From: Rhodococcoides kyotonense
GTDB taxonomy: Bacteria; Actinomycetota; Actinomycetes; Mycobacteriales; Mycobacteriaceae
DNA: 64,000 nt
Reading direction: 5' to 3'
Assembly (NCBI RefSeq): GCF_001645385.1
Contig: NZ_LVHI01000012.1
Span: 497,552 to 561,551 of the forward strand
Position numbers and translations under genes: made by a program. The notes under the pieces were generated by a model. It did not search any database and had not been told where the DNA came from. It worked only from the letters and a program-made list of their open reading frames with translations. Numbering within the stretch: the stretch's first letter is position 1; every line of letters begins with the position of its first letter. Below, in pieces: positions 38,310-46,466 of the stretch.

Positions 38310-39197
38310 ATGAATTACCTTGCGCAACAACCTTTTACCGCTACATCTGTCGCGATCATCCGAATGAAGGTGATCGCCGCGTGCAAGAGCCGCGGGGTCG
38401 AGGTGACGACGATCGACGGGATGACGTTGAGAATGGAATCGGGATTCACGATGGGACTGCACAACCTGGTGCAGCGGTGCAGTGTCAACGATCGCCGACA
38501 TTGGGACGACATGATCGAGTTCCACGTGACGACGACGCTCGAGACGCAACGTCTTTCGAACCCCGAATACCTTCTCAACATGCCCGACGACGAGTTCTAC
38601 ATGCGTCTTCGTGAACGAGTGGTTCCACCCGAGATCTTGTCGATCATGAACGAGTACTCGTACTCCAGCCCGTTGGTCGACGCGCCCGGTTCGCCACGGC
38701 GGGTACTCAACCTGTCGTTTCCGAACCTGGCCCTGAACGTGGCAGACCGGTATCTCGCCAACCGAGATCTGTCTGCCGCGTGGGCGTTCGGCCGCGAGAA
38801 CACCGCGGCCGTGAAGTTCGAGACGTACGAGAGCATGCTGAAAGACGACGTCGCCGTCGAGGTTCGGCGTGGCGATTCGATCTATCTGGCGTCCAAGGTG
38901 GCGAACATGCCGCGCTTCCTCGCTGACGAACTGGGTGACGCCCCGTTCGGCGTTCTGTTCGCCGTACCGAGCGCATACGAGATCGACTGCCACCGCCTAC
39001 GCTCGCACGACGAAGCACAACGCGCCGCGGACCTGCTGCTCGAGCTCGCGGTCATGCTGTCGACCGACACCCCGAGCCAGCTTTCGAGCGAGGTGTTCTT
39101 CTGGCGCGACGACGAGTACTGCCAGGTGTCCCGCAACGGCGTCCTCGAGCCGACCGGGCATTTCGACGACACGCTGCGTGAACTTGCCGACGGCTAG
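38310..39197 (+). CDS. uncharacterised conserved-looking protein, 295 aa
   Basis: I do not recognise this family with confidence. The ATG at 38310 follows GGGGATGAC. The protein is soluble, without signal or membrane segments, and mixes alpha and beta: an N-terminal ARg/Lys-rich segment ([22 protein letters not shown]), a middle with aromatic clusters, and a C-terminal half with [24 protein letters not shown] and a helix rich in Leu. It has features reminiscent of YtpQ/DUF1444-like proteins, but not strong enough to name it. Its stop shares the palindrome CTAG with the stop of the convergent VOC gene, so the two genes overlap by four bases. Confidence 0.7.
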   Translation: MNYLAQQPFTATSVAIIRMKVIAACKSRGVEVTTIDGMTLRMESGFTMGLHNLVQRCSVNDRRHWDDMIEFHVTTTLETQRLSNPEYLLNMPDDEFYMRLRERVVPPEILSIMNEYSYSSPLVDAPGSPRRVLNLSFPNLALNVADRYLANRDLSAAWAFGRENTAAVKFETYESMLKDDVAVEVRRGDSIYLASKVANMPRFLADELGDAPFGVLFAVPSAYEIDCHRLRSHDEAQRAADLLLELAVMLSTDTPSQLSSEVFFWRDDEYCQVSRNGVLEPTGHFDDTLRELADG

Positions 39198-39544
39198 TGC
39201 GTTCCGGACACGCAGAACAGGTTGCCGTCGGGATCTGCCAGGGTGACCCACCGGAAGTCGCCCATCGTGTGCTGTTCCACCTCGGACGCACCCGCCTCGA
39301 CGAGCCTGACCAACTCACCGTCGAGATCGGACGTCGTCAGATCGAGGTGCATCCGGTTCTTGCCCGGTGTCGGGTCGTCGACCTTCTGGAAAGCCAGTCG
39401 ATACGGCACGGCCGGGAGCGCGACGATGTAGAACCAGCCGTCGTTCTCCTGCTCGATGTTCCCTCCCGTCTGCTCAGCCCACCAGCGCGCGAGCGGGCCG
39501 GGGTTCGAGGAGTCGAGCGTGATCATCGCCGGAGTCAGTGTCAT
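39194..39544 (-). CDS. VOC-superfamily (glyoxalase-like) protein
   Basis: Single-domain vicinal-oxygen-chelate fold protein of 116 residues with two beta-alpha-beta-beta-beta units: MITLDSSNPGPLARWWAEQTGG at the start and RMHLDLTTSDLDGELVRLVEAGA in the second half, ending RWVTLADPDGNLFCV, the typical PDGN end. Potential metal ligands (His in MHLDL, Glu/Cys near the end) are present in part. Function not determinable; related proteins act in resistance or dioxygenase-like reactions. It lies just downstream of purQ (37 bases) on the same strand. Confidence 0.82.
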   Translation of the reverse strand: MTLTPAMITLDSSNPGPLARWWAEQTGGNIEQENDGWFYIVALPAVPYRLAFQKVDDPTPGKNRMHLDLTTSDLDGELVRLVEAGASEVEQHTMGDFRWVTLADPDGNLFCVSGTH

Positions 39545-39581
39545 GGCCGGAGACTATCTCCGGCCACCGACACCATGTTTG

Positions 39582-40259
39582 TCAGGCGTTGACGACCGCG
39601 TCGAGAGCCGAGTAGAAGATGCCGAGACCGTCGTCGCTCGGGCCCGTCAGGGGCTCGGTGGCGTGCTCGGGGTGCGGCATCAGTCCGACGACGCGGCCGT
39701 TGGGCGAGCAGATGCCCGCGATCTCGCGCTGCGAACCGTTCGGGTTGGATCCGCTGTAGCGGAACACGACTCGGCCTTCGCCCTCGAGCTCGTCGAGCAC
39801 GTTCTGCGGCGCCTGGTAGCGGCCCTCGGCGTTCTTGACCGGGATCAGGATCTCGGCGCCGACGTCGTAGCGCGACGACCACGCGGTGTCGGTGTTCTCC
39901 ACCTTCAGCCACTGGTCGCGGCACACGAAATGCAGCGCTTCGTTGCGGGTGAGCGCGCCGGGAAGGAGACCGACCTCGCACAGGACCTGGAAACCGTTGC
40001 AGATGCCGAGCACGGGCATACCGCCCTGAGCTGCGGTGACGACCGATTCCATGACCGGCGCGAATCGAGCGATGGCACCCGCGCGCAGGTAGTCACCGTA
40101 GGAGAAGCCGCCGGGCACGACGATGGCGTCGACACCCTTCAGGTCGGCGTCGGCATGCCACAGGCTGACGGGCTCACCGCCGGCGAGCGAGACTGCGCGC
40201 GATGCGTCGACGTCGTCGAGGGTTCCGGGGAACGTGATTACACCGATGCGAGCGCTCAT
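39582..40259 (-). CDS. purQ: phosphoribosylformylglycinamidine synthase subunit PurQ
   Basis: Glutaminase subunit of FGAM synthase, giving ammonia to PurL. The 225 residues have class I amidotransferase motifs: [16 protein letters not shown], nucleophile [19 protein letters not shown] (Cys), and the His/Glu of [10 protein letters not shown]. Its start overlaps the purS stop by four bases, so PurS and PurQ are made together. PurL is 6 kb away, a dispersed arrangement also seen in mycobacteria. Confidence 0.96.
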   Translation of the reverse strand: MSARIGVITFPGTLDDVDASRAVSLAGGEPVSLWHADADLKGVDAIVVPGGFSYGDYLRAGAIARFAPVMESVVTAAQGGMPVLGICNGFQVLCEVGLLPGALTRNEALHFVCRDQWLKVENTDTAWSSRYDVGAEILIPVKNAEGRYQAPQNVLDELEGEGRVVFRYSGSNPNGSQREIAGICSPNGRVVGLMPHPEHATEPLTGPSDDGLGIFYSALDAVVNA

Positions 40260-40492
40260 GCGAGACGGGTGACCTTCCAGTCCTCGATCACCGTGTTCGC
40301 GAGAAGCGACTCGGCGATCTTCTCGAGCTCGGCGTCGTCGACGCTGTCGTCGACCTCGAGCTCGAAACGCTTGCCCTGACGCACGTCGGACACTCCGGCG
40401 ACGCCCAGCCGACCCAGCGCACCCGCGATGGCCTGACCTTGCGGATCGAGAATTTCGGCCTTGGGCATGACATCGACAACTACTCGGGCCAC
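40256..40492 (-). CDS. purS: phosphoribosylformylglycinamidine synthase subunit PurS
   Basis: Small (78-residue) structural subunit that bridges PurQ and PurL in the FGAM synthase complex. It starts [22 protein letters not shown] and holds [13 protein letters not shown], the family core. The start is GTG at 40492. The gene is divergent from the metal-hydrolase gene, with 90 bases between starts. Confidence 0.94.
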   Translation of the reverse strand: MARVVVDVMPKAEILDPQGQAIAGALGRLGVAGVSDVRQGKRFELEVDDSVDDAELEKIAESLLANTVIEDWKVTRLA

Positions 40493-40581
40493 GAGGAAGC
40501 TCCTAGGAAAAGATGTTTACCGGCGGAAGAGAGTTTACGCAGGCACTGCGACAGTCGCGAAACTGCGCATATGTTGAGTAC

Positions 40582-41226
40582 ATGCGACTGACACACTTCG
40601 GGCATTCCTGTGTACTCGTCGAACTGAACGGCACGACCGTGCTCTTCGACCCCGGTAACTTCTCCCACGGGTTCGAGGGCATCACGGGTCTCGACGCCAT
40701 CCTCGTCACCCACCAGCATCCGGACCACGTCGATCTCGAGCGGCTTCCTGCTCTGCTGCAAGACAATCCGGGTGCCGCGCTGTACGCCGATCCGATGACG
40801 ACGTCTCAGCTCGGTGAGCGCTGGACGGCCGCGCACGCGGGCGACGTCTTCTCGATCGGCGGCATCCAGGTCACCGGCGTCGGCGGCACGCACGCGGTGA
40901 TTCATCCCGAGCTTCCCGTGATCGACAACACGGGCTATCTCCTCGGCACACCCGAGAATCCCGGTCAGCTTCTGCATCCGGGCGACTCGTTGTTCGTGCC
41001 GGAACAGAAGGTCGACGTGCTGGCGCTCCCGACGGCAGCGCCATGGTCGAAGCTCTCGGAGAACGTCGAGTTCCTGCGTGCGGTCGCGCCGCGGGCGGCA
41101 TTCCCGATCCATCAGGCGGTCGTCGCCGAGCAGGCACGCGGCATCTACTACGGACGGTTCACGGACATGGCCGACGACGCCACCGAGTTTCGTACGTTCG
41201 ACGCCGAGACCAGCGTCGAGATCTAG
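40582..41226 (+). CDS. metallo-beta-lactamase-fold hydrolase (UlaG-like)
   Basis: Binuclear metal hydrolase of 214 residues. It begins MRLTHFGHSCVLVELNGTTVLFDPG, then the metal motif THQHPDHVDLE (HxHxDH), then GTHAVIHPELPVIDNTGYLL and a late His in FPIHQAV. The ATG at 40582 is six bases after a -10-like TATGTT, so a leaderless mRNA is possible; a longer frame to 40513 is not conserved. Substrate unknown; Rv0786c is the positional homologue. Confidence 0.85.
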   Translation: MRLTHFGHSCVLVELNGTTVLFDPGNFSHGFEGITGLDAILVTHQHPDHVDLERLPALLQDNPGAALYADPMTTSQLGERWTAAHAGDVFSIGGIQVTGVGGTHAVIHPELPVIDNTGYLLGTPENPGQLLHPGDSLFVPEQKVDVLALPTAAPWSKLSENVEFLRAVAPRAAFPIHQAVVAEQARGIYYGRFTDMADDATEFRTFDAETSVEI

Positions 41227-41230
41227 CCCA

Positions 41231-41272
41231 CGTGCGCGCGAATGTACAGCCCTCTGTACATTCGCGCGCACG
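41231..41272. terminator. perfect convergent-end palindrome, GCCCTC-loop family
   Basis: Perfect 18-bp arms (CGTGCGCGCGAATGTACA and complement) around the 6-base loop GCCCTC, exactly between the stops of the metal hydrolase (41226) and the deacetylase-like gene (41279). It is the archetype of the family found also at 29216 and 46419. Confidence 0.9.
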
Positions 41273-41278
41273 GGGCCG

Positions 41279-41977
41279 TCAGGCCGCCCGGCGAATCCGG
41301 CGCACGTGCTCGTACACGGCAGGCTCGGCGCCGCTGTACAACGCGAGATCGACCGCGTCGAGCATCGCCTGATGCGGCCCACTACGGCCCAATTGCTTTG
41401 CGCTGACCGACAAGCGGATCAGGCCGTCACGTCGCGCGGTGCGGCCGGCCCCGATGACGAGGGCGCGGCACCACCACGGTTCGGTCTTGAACCCCTCGCC
41501 GATGCCGAGAACACGCCCGCGCTGCACGGCCCCGGTCTCGAGGTCGTGGATTGCGCTCACACCGGCGATCATGCGGAACCCGGCGTCGGGCAACGCGGCC
41601 ACAGCTCCGGGCGAGGCAACCCACCGCGGCGGAGCGAAGACACGCGTGCGCAGTCCGATCTCTTCCATGACGCGATCGGCGGCCATCAGACGCAACCGCG
41701 CCTCGTGACGCGGCAGCGCCGCGAACTCCGCTCGCCGACGCTTCGTCGCAGCCTGGTCGTAGCCGTGCAGCACGATGGCATCACCCCGGTCGCGACGGCT
41801 GCGCAGCCAATCCTGCGTCAGCTCGTCCTGCGTCAGACGGTATTTGTCCTTCAGTCGTGGTGCGACGAGAAGCGACATCGCGACACCGCGTTTGTCGAGT
41901 TCCTGCGCGAACTCGACAACGTTCTCGCAGGTGTCGTCCCTGATTCCGCTCACCGACACGATCAGTCGTCCAGACAT
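41279..41977 (-). CDS. polysaccharide deacetylase-like protein (DUF2334-type)
   Basis: The 232-residue protein has a TIM-barrel-like pattern: MSGRLIVSVSGIRDDTCENVVEFAQELDKRGVAMSLLV at the start, GDAIVLHGYDQ in the middle and RVFAPPRWVASPGAVAALPDAGFRM later, as in DUF2334/NodB-like deacetylases. The NodB metal site is only partly kept (a His in VLHGYD, Asp in GIRDD), so activity is likely but the substrate is open. I start at ATG 41977; the frame to 42094 is not conserved. Confidence 0.75.
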   Translation of the reverse strand: MSGRLIVSVSGIRDDTCENVVEFAQELDKRGVAMSLLVAPRLKDKYRLTQDELTQDWLRSRRDRGDAIVLHGYDQAATKRRRAEFAALPRHEARLRLMAADRVMEEIGLRTRVFAPPRWVASPGAVAALPDAGFRMIAGVSAIHDLETGAVQRGRVLGIGEGFKTEPWWCRALVIGAGRTARRDGLIRLSVSAKQLGRSGPHQAMLDAVDLALYSGAEPAVYEHVRRIRRAA

Positions 41978-42032
41978 GGCTCGAGCCTCGCACACCAGGG
42001 TGAACGAGGCTCGACAGTCGCGTGGCGACAGG

Positions 42033-42539
42033 CTAAACGGCGATCGTTTCCTTCGGCAGGATCTTGTCGATCGCGGCCAGCACCTCGGGCGCATCGGGTT
42101 CGGTGCGAGGACGGAAACGGTTGGTGACGACGCCGTCGGGCGAGATCAGGAACTTCTCGAAGTTCCACTGGATGTCGCCCGCTTCACCGTCGGCGTCGGC
42201 AGTCTTGGTGAGCTCGGCGTACAGCGGGTGCCGGTTCTCGCCGTTGACCTCGATCTTCTCCATCATCGGGAAGGTGACGCCGTAGGTGGTGGAGCAGAAA
42301 CTTTCGATCTCCTCGGCGGTGCCGGGCTCCTGGCCGCCGAACTGGTTGCACGGCACGCCGATGACCGTGAGTCCCTTCGACGAGTACTCGGAGGCCAGCT
42401 TTTCGAGGGTGGAGTACTGGGGGGTCAGGCCGCACTTCGACGCGACGTTGACCACGAGGACTGCTCTTCCTGCATATTCATCGAGCGAGGTGGGCGCTCC
42501 GCCCAACGTGTTGATGCCGATGTTCTGGACTTCAGTCAT
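42033..42539 (-). CDS. glutathione peroxidase-family thiol peroxidase
   Basis: Reduces hydroperoxides; in actinomycetes the electron donor is thioredoxin or mycoredoxin rather than glutathione. The 168 residues have the peroxidatic Cys36 in NVASKCGLTPQ, the conserved GVPCNQFGGQEPG with resolving-Cys region, and QWNFEKFLISPDG with the Trp/Asn of the active site. A Cys (not selenocysteine) enzyme. It is the last gene before the deacetylase-like gene on the same strand and starts about 110 bases after the dctA stop, past a terminator. Confidence 0.92.
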   Translation of the reverse strand: MTEVQNIGINTLGGAPTSLDEYAGRAVLVVNVASKCGLTPQYSTLEKLASEYSSKGLTVIGVPCNQFGGQEPGTAEEIESFCSTTYGVTFPMMEKIEVNGENRHPLYAELTKTADADGEAGDIQWNFEKFLISPDGVVTNRFRPRTEPDAPEVLAAIDKILPKETIAV

Positions 42540-42569
42540 GCCCCGAACCTACCTGTGCGTTACCGCAAA

Positions 42570-42607
42570 AGGAGAACGACCCCGCTTGTAAGCGGGGTCG
42601 TTCTCCT
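42570..42607. terminator. terminator after dctA, upstream of the peroxidase gene
   Basis: Perfect 18-bp stem (AGGAGAACGACCCCGCTT and complement) with a two-base gap. On the minus strand it is followed by the T-run TTTTGCGG, as expected for terminating dctA transcripts. Confidence 0.85.
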
Positions 42608-42655
42608 GTTCTACCGAACCGGGCGCCGGGGGGATTCGGCAGCACCCGGCAGCTC

Positions 42656-44041
42656 TCACGCCTTCGCAGGCTCCTTCTGGAGGGACGGACGGTCGTCCTC
42701 GGGCAGATGGTCGTCGACCATCGTTGCCTCGTCGAACGGCAGGCCGCCGTCGAGGACGGTCTTGACGCGGGAGGCGTCGACGGTCTTGGTCCAGGTGCCG
42801 ATGAGCAGGGTCGCGACGGCGTTTCCGGAGAAGTTCGTGACCGCGCGGGCCTCGGACATGAACCGGTCGATGCCGACGATGAGGCCGACGCCGTCGAGCA
42901 GCTCGGGGCGGTGGCTCTGCAGGCCGCCTGCCAGCGTGGCCAGACCGGCACCGGAGACTCCGGCCGCACCCTTCGACGCGATGATCATGAACAGCAGCAG
43001 CGAGAACTGCTCCGGGATCGACAGCGGCATGTTCATGGCGTCGGCGATGAAGATCGACGCCATCGTCAGGTAGATCGCCGTGCCGTCGAGGTTGAACGAG
43101 TAGCCGGTCGGAACCACGATGCCCACGGTGGTGCGCTCGACGCCGACGTGCTCCATCTTGGCAATCAGACGCGGCAGAGCCGACTCGGACGACGACGTCG
43201 CAACGATCAGCAGGTATTCGCGAGCCAGGTACTTGACCAGCTTGAAGATCGAGAAGCCGGAGACGAAGCGCAGGATAAGGCCGAGGAACCCGAACACGAA
43301 GATGAAGCACGTGATGTAGAAGGCGAGCATGAGCGTGCCGAGCTGGATGACCGCGTCGAATCCGGTCTTGCCGACGACGCCGGCGATGGCTCCGAAAGCA
43401 CCGATCGGGGCGACCCACAGGATCATCGTCAGGACACGGAAGACCAGCTTCTGCACCGCGCCGATGCCCTTGAGAATGCCTTCGCCCGACTTGCCCATGG
43501 CCTGCAGCGCGAAGCCGACGAGGATGGCGACGAACAGGGTCTGCAGCACACTGCCCGACGTCAGCGACGACAGCAGCGTCTCCGGAATGATGCCTGCGAT
43601 GAAGTCCATCGTGCCGCCGGCCTCGTGCGCAGCGTTCGCGTACTGGTCACCGGAACCGCTGCTGGGGATATCGAGGCCGGTACCCGGCTGAATCAGGTTC
43701 CCGACGACCATGCCGACCGCGAGGGCGATCGTGGACATCGCGATGAAGTAACCGAGGGCGAGGCCACCGACCTTGCCGACGCTGGCCGCGGCACGCACCG
43801 ATCCGATGCCGAGGACGATGGTGCAGAAGATGACCGGGCTGATCATCATCTTGATCAAGCTGACGAACAGAGTTCCGAGTACTGCGAGCTCGACCGCGAA
43901 GTCCTTCGCAGTCAGGCCGACGATGACGCCGCCGACGACGGCGATGATGACCGCGATGTAGAGCCAATGCGTCTTGTCGCGCTTCTTCTTGGGTTCGGGA
44001 ACCGGGTTGCGGCTTCCGTCAGCATCGATGCTGGTAGTCAT
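42656..44041 (-). CDS. dctA: dicarboxylate/sodium (proton) symporter, DctA/GltP family
   Basis: Importer of C4-dicarboxylates such as succinate, fumarate and malate, or of glutamate/aspartate. The 461-residue protein begins with a polar tail and then eight helices with two re-entrant hairpins; SSSESALPRLIAKME (hairpin 1, Ser-rich) and IVVPTGYSFNLDGTAIYLTMA (the Na+/substrate motif) are the family signatures. I start at ATG 44041 after AAAGGACATACCC; an in-frame start at 44080 lacks a ribosome site. It is divergent from a CitA/DcuS-like kinase, which presumably senses its substrate. Confidence 0.92.
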   Translation of the reverse strand: MTTSIDADGSRNPVPEPKKKRDKTHWLYIAVIIAVVGGVIVGLTAKDFAVELAVLGTLFVSLIKMMISPVIFCTIVLGIGSVRAAASVGKVGGLALGYFIAMSTIALAVGMVVGNLIQPGTGLDIPSSGSGDQYANAAHEAGGTMDFIAGIIPETLLSSLTSGSVLQTLFVAILVGFALQAMGKSGEGILKGIGAVQKLVFRVLTMILWVAPIGAFGAIAGVVGKTGFDAVIQLGTLMLAFYITCFIFVFGFLGLILRFVSGFSIFKLVKYLAREYLLIVATSSSESALPRLIAKMEHVGVERTTVGIVVPTGYSFNLDGTAIYLTMASIFIADAMNMPLSIPEQFSLLLFMIIASKGAAGVSGAGLATLAGGLQSHRPELLDGVGLIVGIDRFMSEARAVTNFSGNAVATLLIGTWTKTVDASRVKTVLDGGLPFDEATMVDDHLPEDDRPSLQKEPAKA

Positions 44042-44110
44042 GGGTATGTCCTTTGTGACTAATGGAGTGAGTTGGATCACGCCTTGCTAGAGGACGATGG
44101 TGGTCGAAGC

Positions 44111-44126
44111 CGTGACCGATGTCACG
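44111..44126. promoter_or_regulatory. CRP/GlxR-type operator between dctA and its sensor kinase
   Basis: CGTGACCGATGTCACG, an inverted repeat of the form GTGA-N6-TCAC, matches the core of CRP-family sites (TGTGA-N6-TCACA). It lies 70 bases from the dctA start and 51 bases from the kinase start, so a CRP-type carbon regulator may control both (inference). Confidence 0.6.
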
Positions 44127-44176
44127 AATACGTTCATTCTGTTCACAGGTTCGAGTTACGAAAGAAGGCACCGCAC

Positions 44177-45730
44177 GTGGCCAAGCGCCCGACGAGCGTC
44201 GCAGGGCAGGTTCTGGTCCTGCAATTGGTCGTCATGGCCGTCGTCGTTCTCGCGGGCGGCGTGCTGACGGTCGTCCACGAGCGCTCGAACAGCGACGACG
44301 CGACCCGGCGCGAGGTCGTCGCGATCGCCGCGAGCATCGCGAACGAGCCGTCGACGGCGGAGGCCATCTTGTCGAACGACCCGACCGGCCGATTGCAGCC
44401 CGAGACCGAGAAGATCCGCGGCGTCACCGGCGTGGACTTCATCGTCGTCATGGCGCCGGACCGCACGCGGTTCACGCACACCACCGTCGACCTGATCGGC
44501 AAACCGTTCAGCGGGAACATCGACCGGGCGCTGCAGGGCGAGACGTTCACCGAGACCTACGTGGGTTCGCTCGGCCCGTCGATCCGGGCGGTGACGCCGG
44601 TGACCGACTCCGCGGGCACGATCGTCGGACTGGTGTCGGCCGGAGTCACACGGGCCAAGATCAGCGACCAGTTCTTCCAGGGCCTACCGCTGATCGTCGG
44701 GGTCGTCGTCGCTGCGTTCGTCGTCGCGACTGTCGGGTCCGTTCTGCTCGCGAGAAGGTTACGACGCCAGACCCTCGGGCTCGCTCCCGACGAACTGCGC
44801 TCGATGTACGAGCATCACGACGCCGTGCTGCACTCGATCAGCGAGGGCCTCGTCGTGTTCGGCCGCAAGAACAGCGCAGAGATCGTCAACGACGAGGCGC
44901 GACGGCTCCTCGATCTTCCCGACGGCCCGGTCCACCGAACCGATCTCCCGGAATCGTTGCAGCAGATGAAGTCCGGAACCGTGCACGGCGAGCTCCACGT
45001 CACCGAGAACCGGATACTCGTCGTCAACCAGGACCCCGTGATGTGGGAGGGTCATCGTCTCGGAGACGTCCTGACCGTCCGAGATCGCACCGAACTGCAG
45101 GGCGTCATGGGTGAGCTCGACTCGGTGCGCAGTTTCGCGGAGTCGTTGCGCTCGCAGGCGCACGAGTCGGCGAACCGCCTGCACACCGTCATCACGATGG
45201 TCGAACTCGGGCGGCCGCAGGAAGCCGTCGAATTCGCGACGGCCGATCTCGAACTCTCGCAGCATCTGATCGACCGGCTGATGACGGCAGTGAGCGAACC
45301 CGCCCTCGCGGCGTTACTCCTCGGCAAGGTGAGCCAAGCCGCTGAGCAGGGCGTGGAGCTGTCGATCACCGAGGACACGGCGCTCGATCACGCGGGTTCG
45401 GTGACGCCTCGCGAATTGGTCACGCTGGTGGGCAATCTGATAGACAATGCAATCGATGCGTCGAAGGAAGCCGAACAACCGTGGGTCGAAGTGACCGTGC
45501 GCGATTCGGCGTCCGAACTACTCGTGCGAGTCTCCGACAGCGGGCCGGGAATGCCCGCCGACGTTCTCGAAAGAGCGCTGACGCGAGGCTATTCCACCAA
45601 GTCCGGGTCGCGCGGTCTCGGCCTCGCGCTCGTCACCCAGGTCGTGCGTCGCTATCACGGCGCGCTGACGTCCGAAATCACGTACGGGTCGGTGCTGACG
45701 GCGCGTATTCCACTGGACCGGCCCGCATGA
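44177..45730 (+). CDS. CitA/DcuS-type sensor histidine kinase
   Basis: Membrane sensor for dicarboxylates or citrate. The 517 residues comprise a first helix (about 9-33), an extracytoplasmic PAS-type (sCache) domain (about 40-165, with YVGSLGPSIRAVTPV), a second helix (about 172-195), a cytoplasmic PAS domain (about 205-325) and the kinase core, with the phosphoacceptor His in QAHESANRLHTVITMVELG (CitA/DcuS type), N-box NLIDNAIDASK, G1 SGPGMP and G2 SGSRGLGLALV. The start is GTG 44177, after GAAAGAAGG. Its stop overlaps the response regulator start. Divergent from dctA. Confidence 0.9.
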   Translation: MAKRPTSVAGQVLVLQLVVMAVVVLAGGVLTVVHERSNSDDATRREVVAIAASIANEPSTAEAILSNDPTGRLQPETEKIRGVTGVDFIVVMAPDRTRFTHTTVDLIGKPFSGNIDRALQGETFTETYVGSLGPSIRAVTPVTDSAGTIVGLVSAGVTRAKISDQFFQGLPLIVGVVVAAFVVATVGSVLLARRLRRQTLGLAPDELRSMYEHHDAVLHSISEGLVVFGRKNSAEIVNDEARRLLDLPDGPVHRTDLPESLQQMKSGTVHGELHVTENRILVVNQDPVMWEGHRLGDVLTVRDRTELQGVMGELDSVRSFAESLRSQAHESANRLHTVITMVELGRPQEAVEFATADLELSQHLIDRLMTAVSEPALAALLLGKVSQAAEQGVELSITEDTALDHAGSVTPRELVTLVGNLIDNAIDASKEAEQPWVEVTVRDSASELLVRVSDSGPGMPADVLERALTRGYSTKSGSRGLGLALVTQVVRRYHGALTSEITYGSVLTARIPLDRPA

Positions 45731-46407
45731 TCCGGGTGCTGATCGTCGAGGACGAGGTTCTGATTGCCGAGGCACACAAGAACTACGTCGAACGCGTGCC
45801 CGGGTTCACGGTCGTCGGCATGGCGCATACCGGACAGGCGGCCTTGAAAGCCGCCACCGAGGCCGAGGAGCCCGTCGACCTCGTGCTCCTGGACATCGGC
45901 CTGCCCGATTCCAACGGCATCGACGTCGCCGCCGCTCTGGGTGGTCTGCGGCCGAGCCCCGACGTCATCGCGATCACGTCGGAGCGAGATCTGTCCGTGG
46001 TGCGGTCGGCCGTCGCGCACGGCGTCGTGCTGTATCTACTGAAGCCGTTCACGTTCGCGGCGTTTCGCGACAAGCTCGAACGCTATCGCGAGTTCCACGA
46101 CGCGTTGCCTGCGGGTGAGAACGCGGCGAGCCAGCGCGACATCGACCGCGCGATGTCCCGTCTCCGCACGGCAGACGAGCGGGCGTCGTCACCGAAAGGC
46201 ATTGCGCCACAGACAATGGACGGCGTCACCGCCATCGTCCGTGACGCGCCGGGTGGCTTGAACGCGTCCGAGGCCGCCAAGCTCGTCGGCGTCTCACGCG
46301 TCACGGCGTGGCGCTATCTCGAACGCCTCGCCGACGACGGCCTCGTCACGCGCAACACGGAATACGGCCGCGCCGGACGCCCGCAGGTGCGGTACGTCTG
46401 GCGGTAG
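45727..46407 (+). CDS. CitB/DcuR-type response regulator
   Basis: Partner of the upstream kinase. The 226 residues have a receiver domain with acidic pair VEDEVL, phosphoacceptor Asp56 (VLLDIGLP) and Lys in LLKPFTF, followed by a linker and a winged/helix-turn-helix domain (LNASEAAKLVGVSRVTAWRYLERLADDGLV), typical of the CitB family. The ATG overlaps the kinase stop (ATGA). Likely target: dctA, which lies divergent 136 bases from the kinase. Confidence 0.92.
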   Translation: MIRVLIVEDEVLIAEAHKNYVERVPGFTVVGMAHTGQAALKAATEAEEPVDLVLLDIGLPDSNGIDVAAALGGLRPSPDVIAITSERDLSVVRSAVAHGVVLYLLKPFTFAAFRDKLERYREFHDALPAGENAASQRDIDRAMSRLRTADERASSPKGIAPQTMDGVTAIVRDAPGGLNASEAAKLVGVSRVTAWRYLERLADDGLVTRNTEYGRAGRPQVRYVWR

Positions 46408-46418
46408 GCGGCTTCGCC

Positions 46419-46466
46419 GCACGTGCACGAAAATACATAGAGGGCTATGCGTTTCTATGCACGTGC
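46419..46466. terminator. convergent-end palindrome overlapping the ptrB 3' end (GCCCTC-loop family)
   Basis: Arms start GCACGTGCA and pair imperfectly (AAAATACATA with TATGCGTTT), around a loop GAGGGC, which is GCCCTC on the other strand. The right arm overlaps the last four codons of the peptidase gene, so its C-terminus is part of the palindrome. Confidence 0.7.

Noticed and set aside
42707-44062. 451-codon + strand frame
   Set aside because: Antisense to dctA, with repeated Asp/Glu/Arg; shadow frame.
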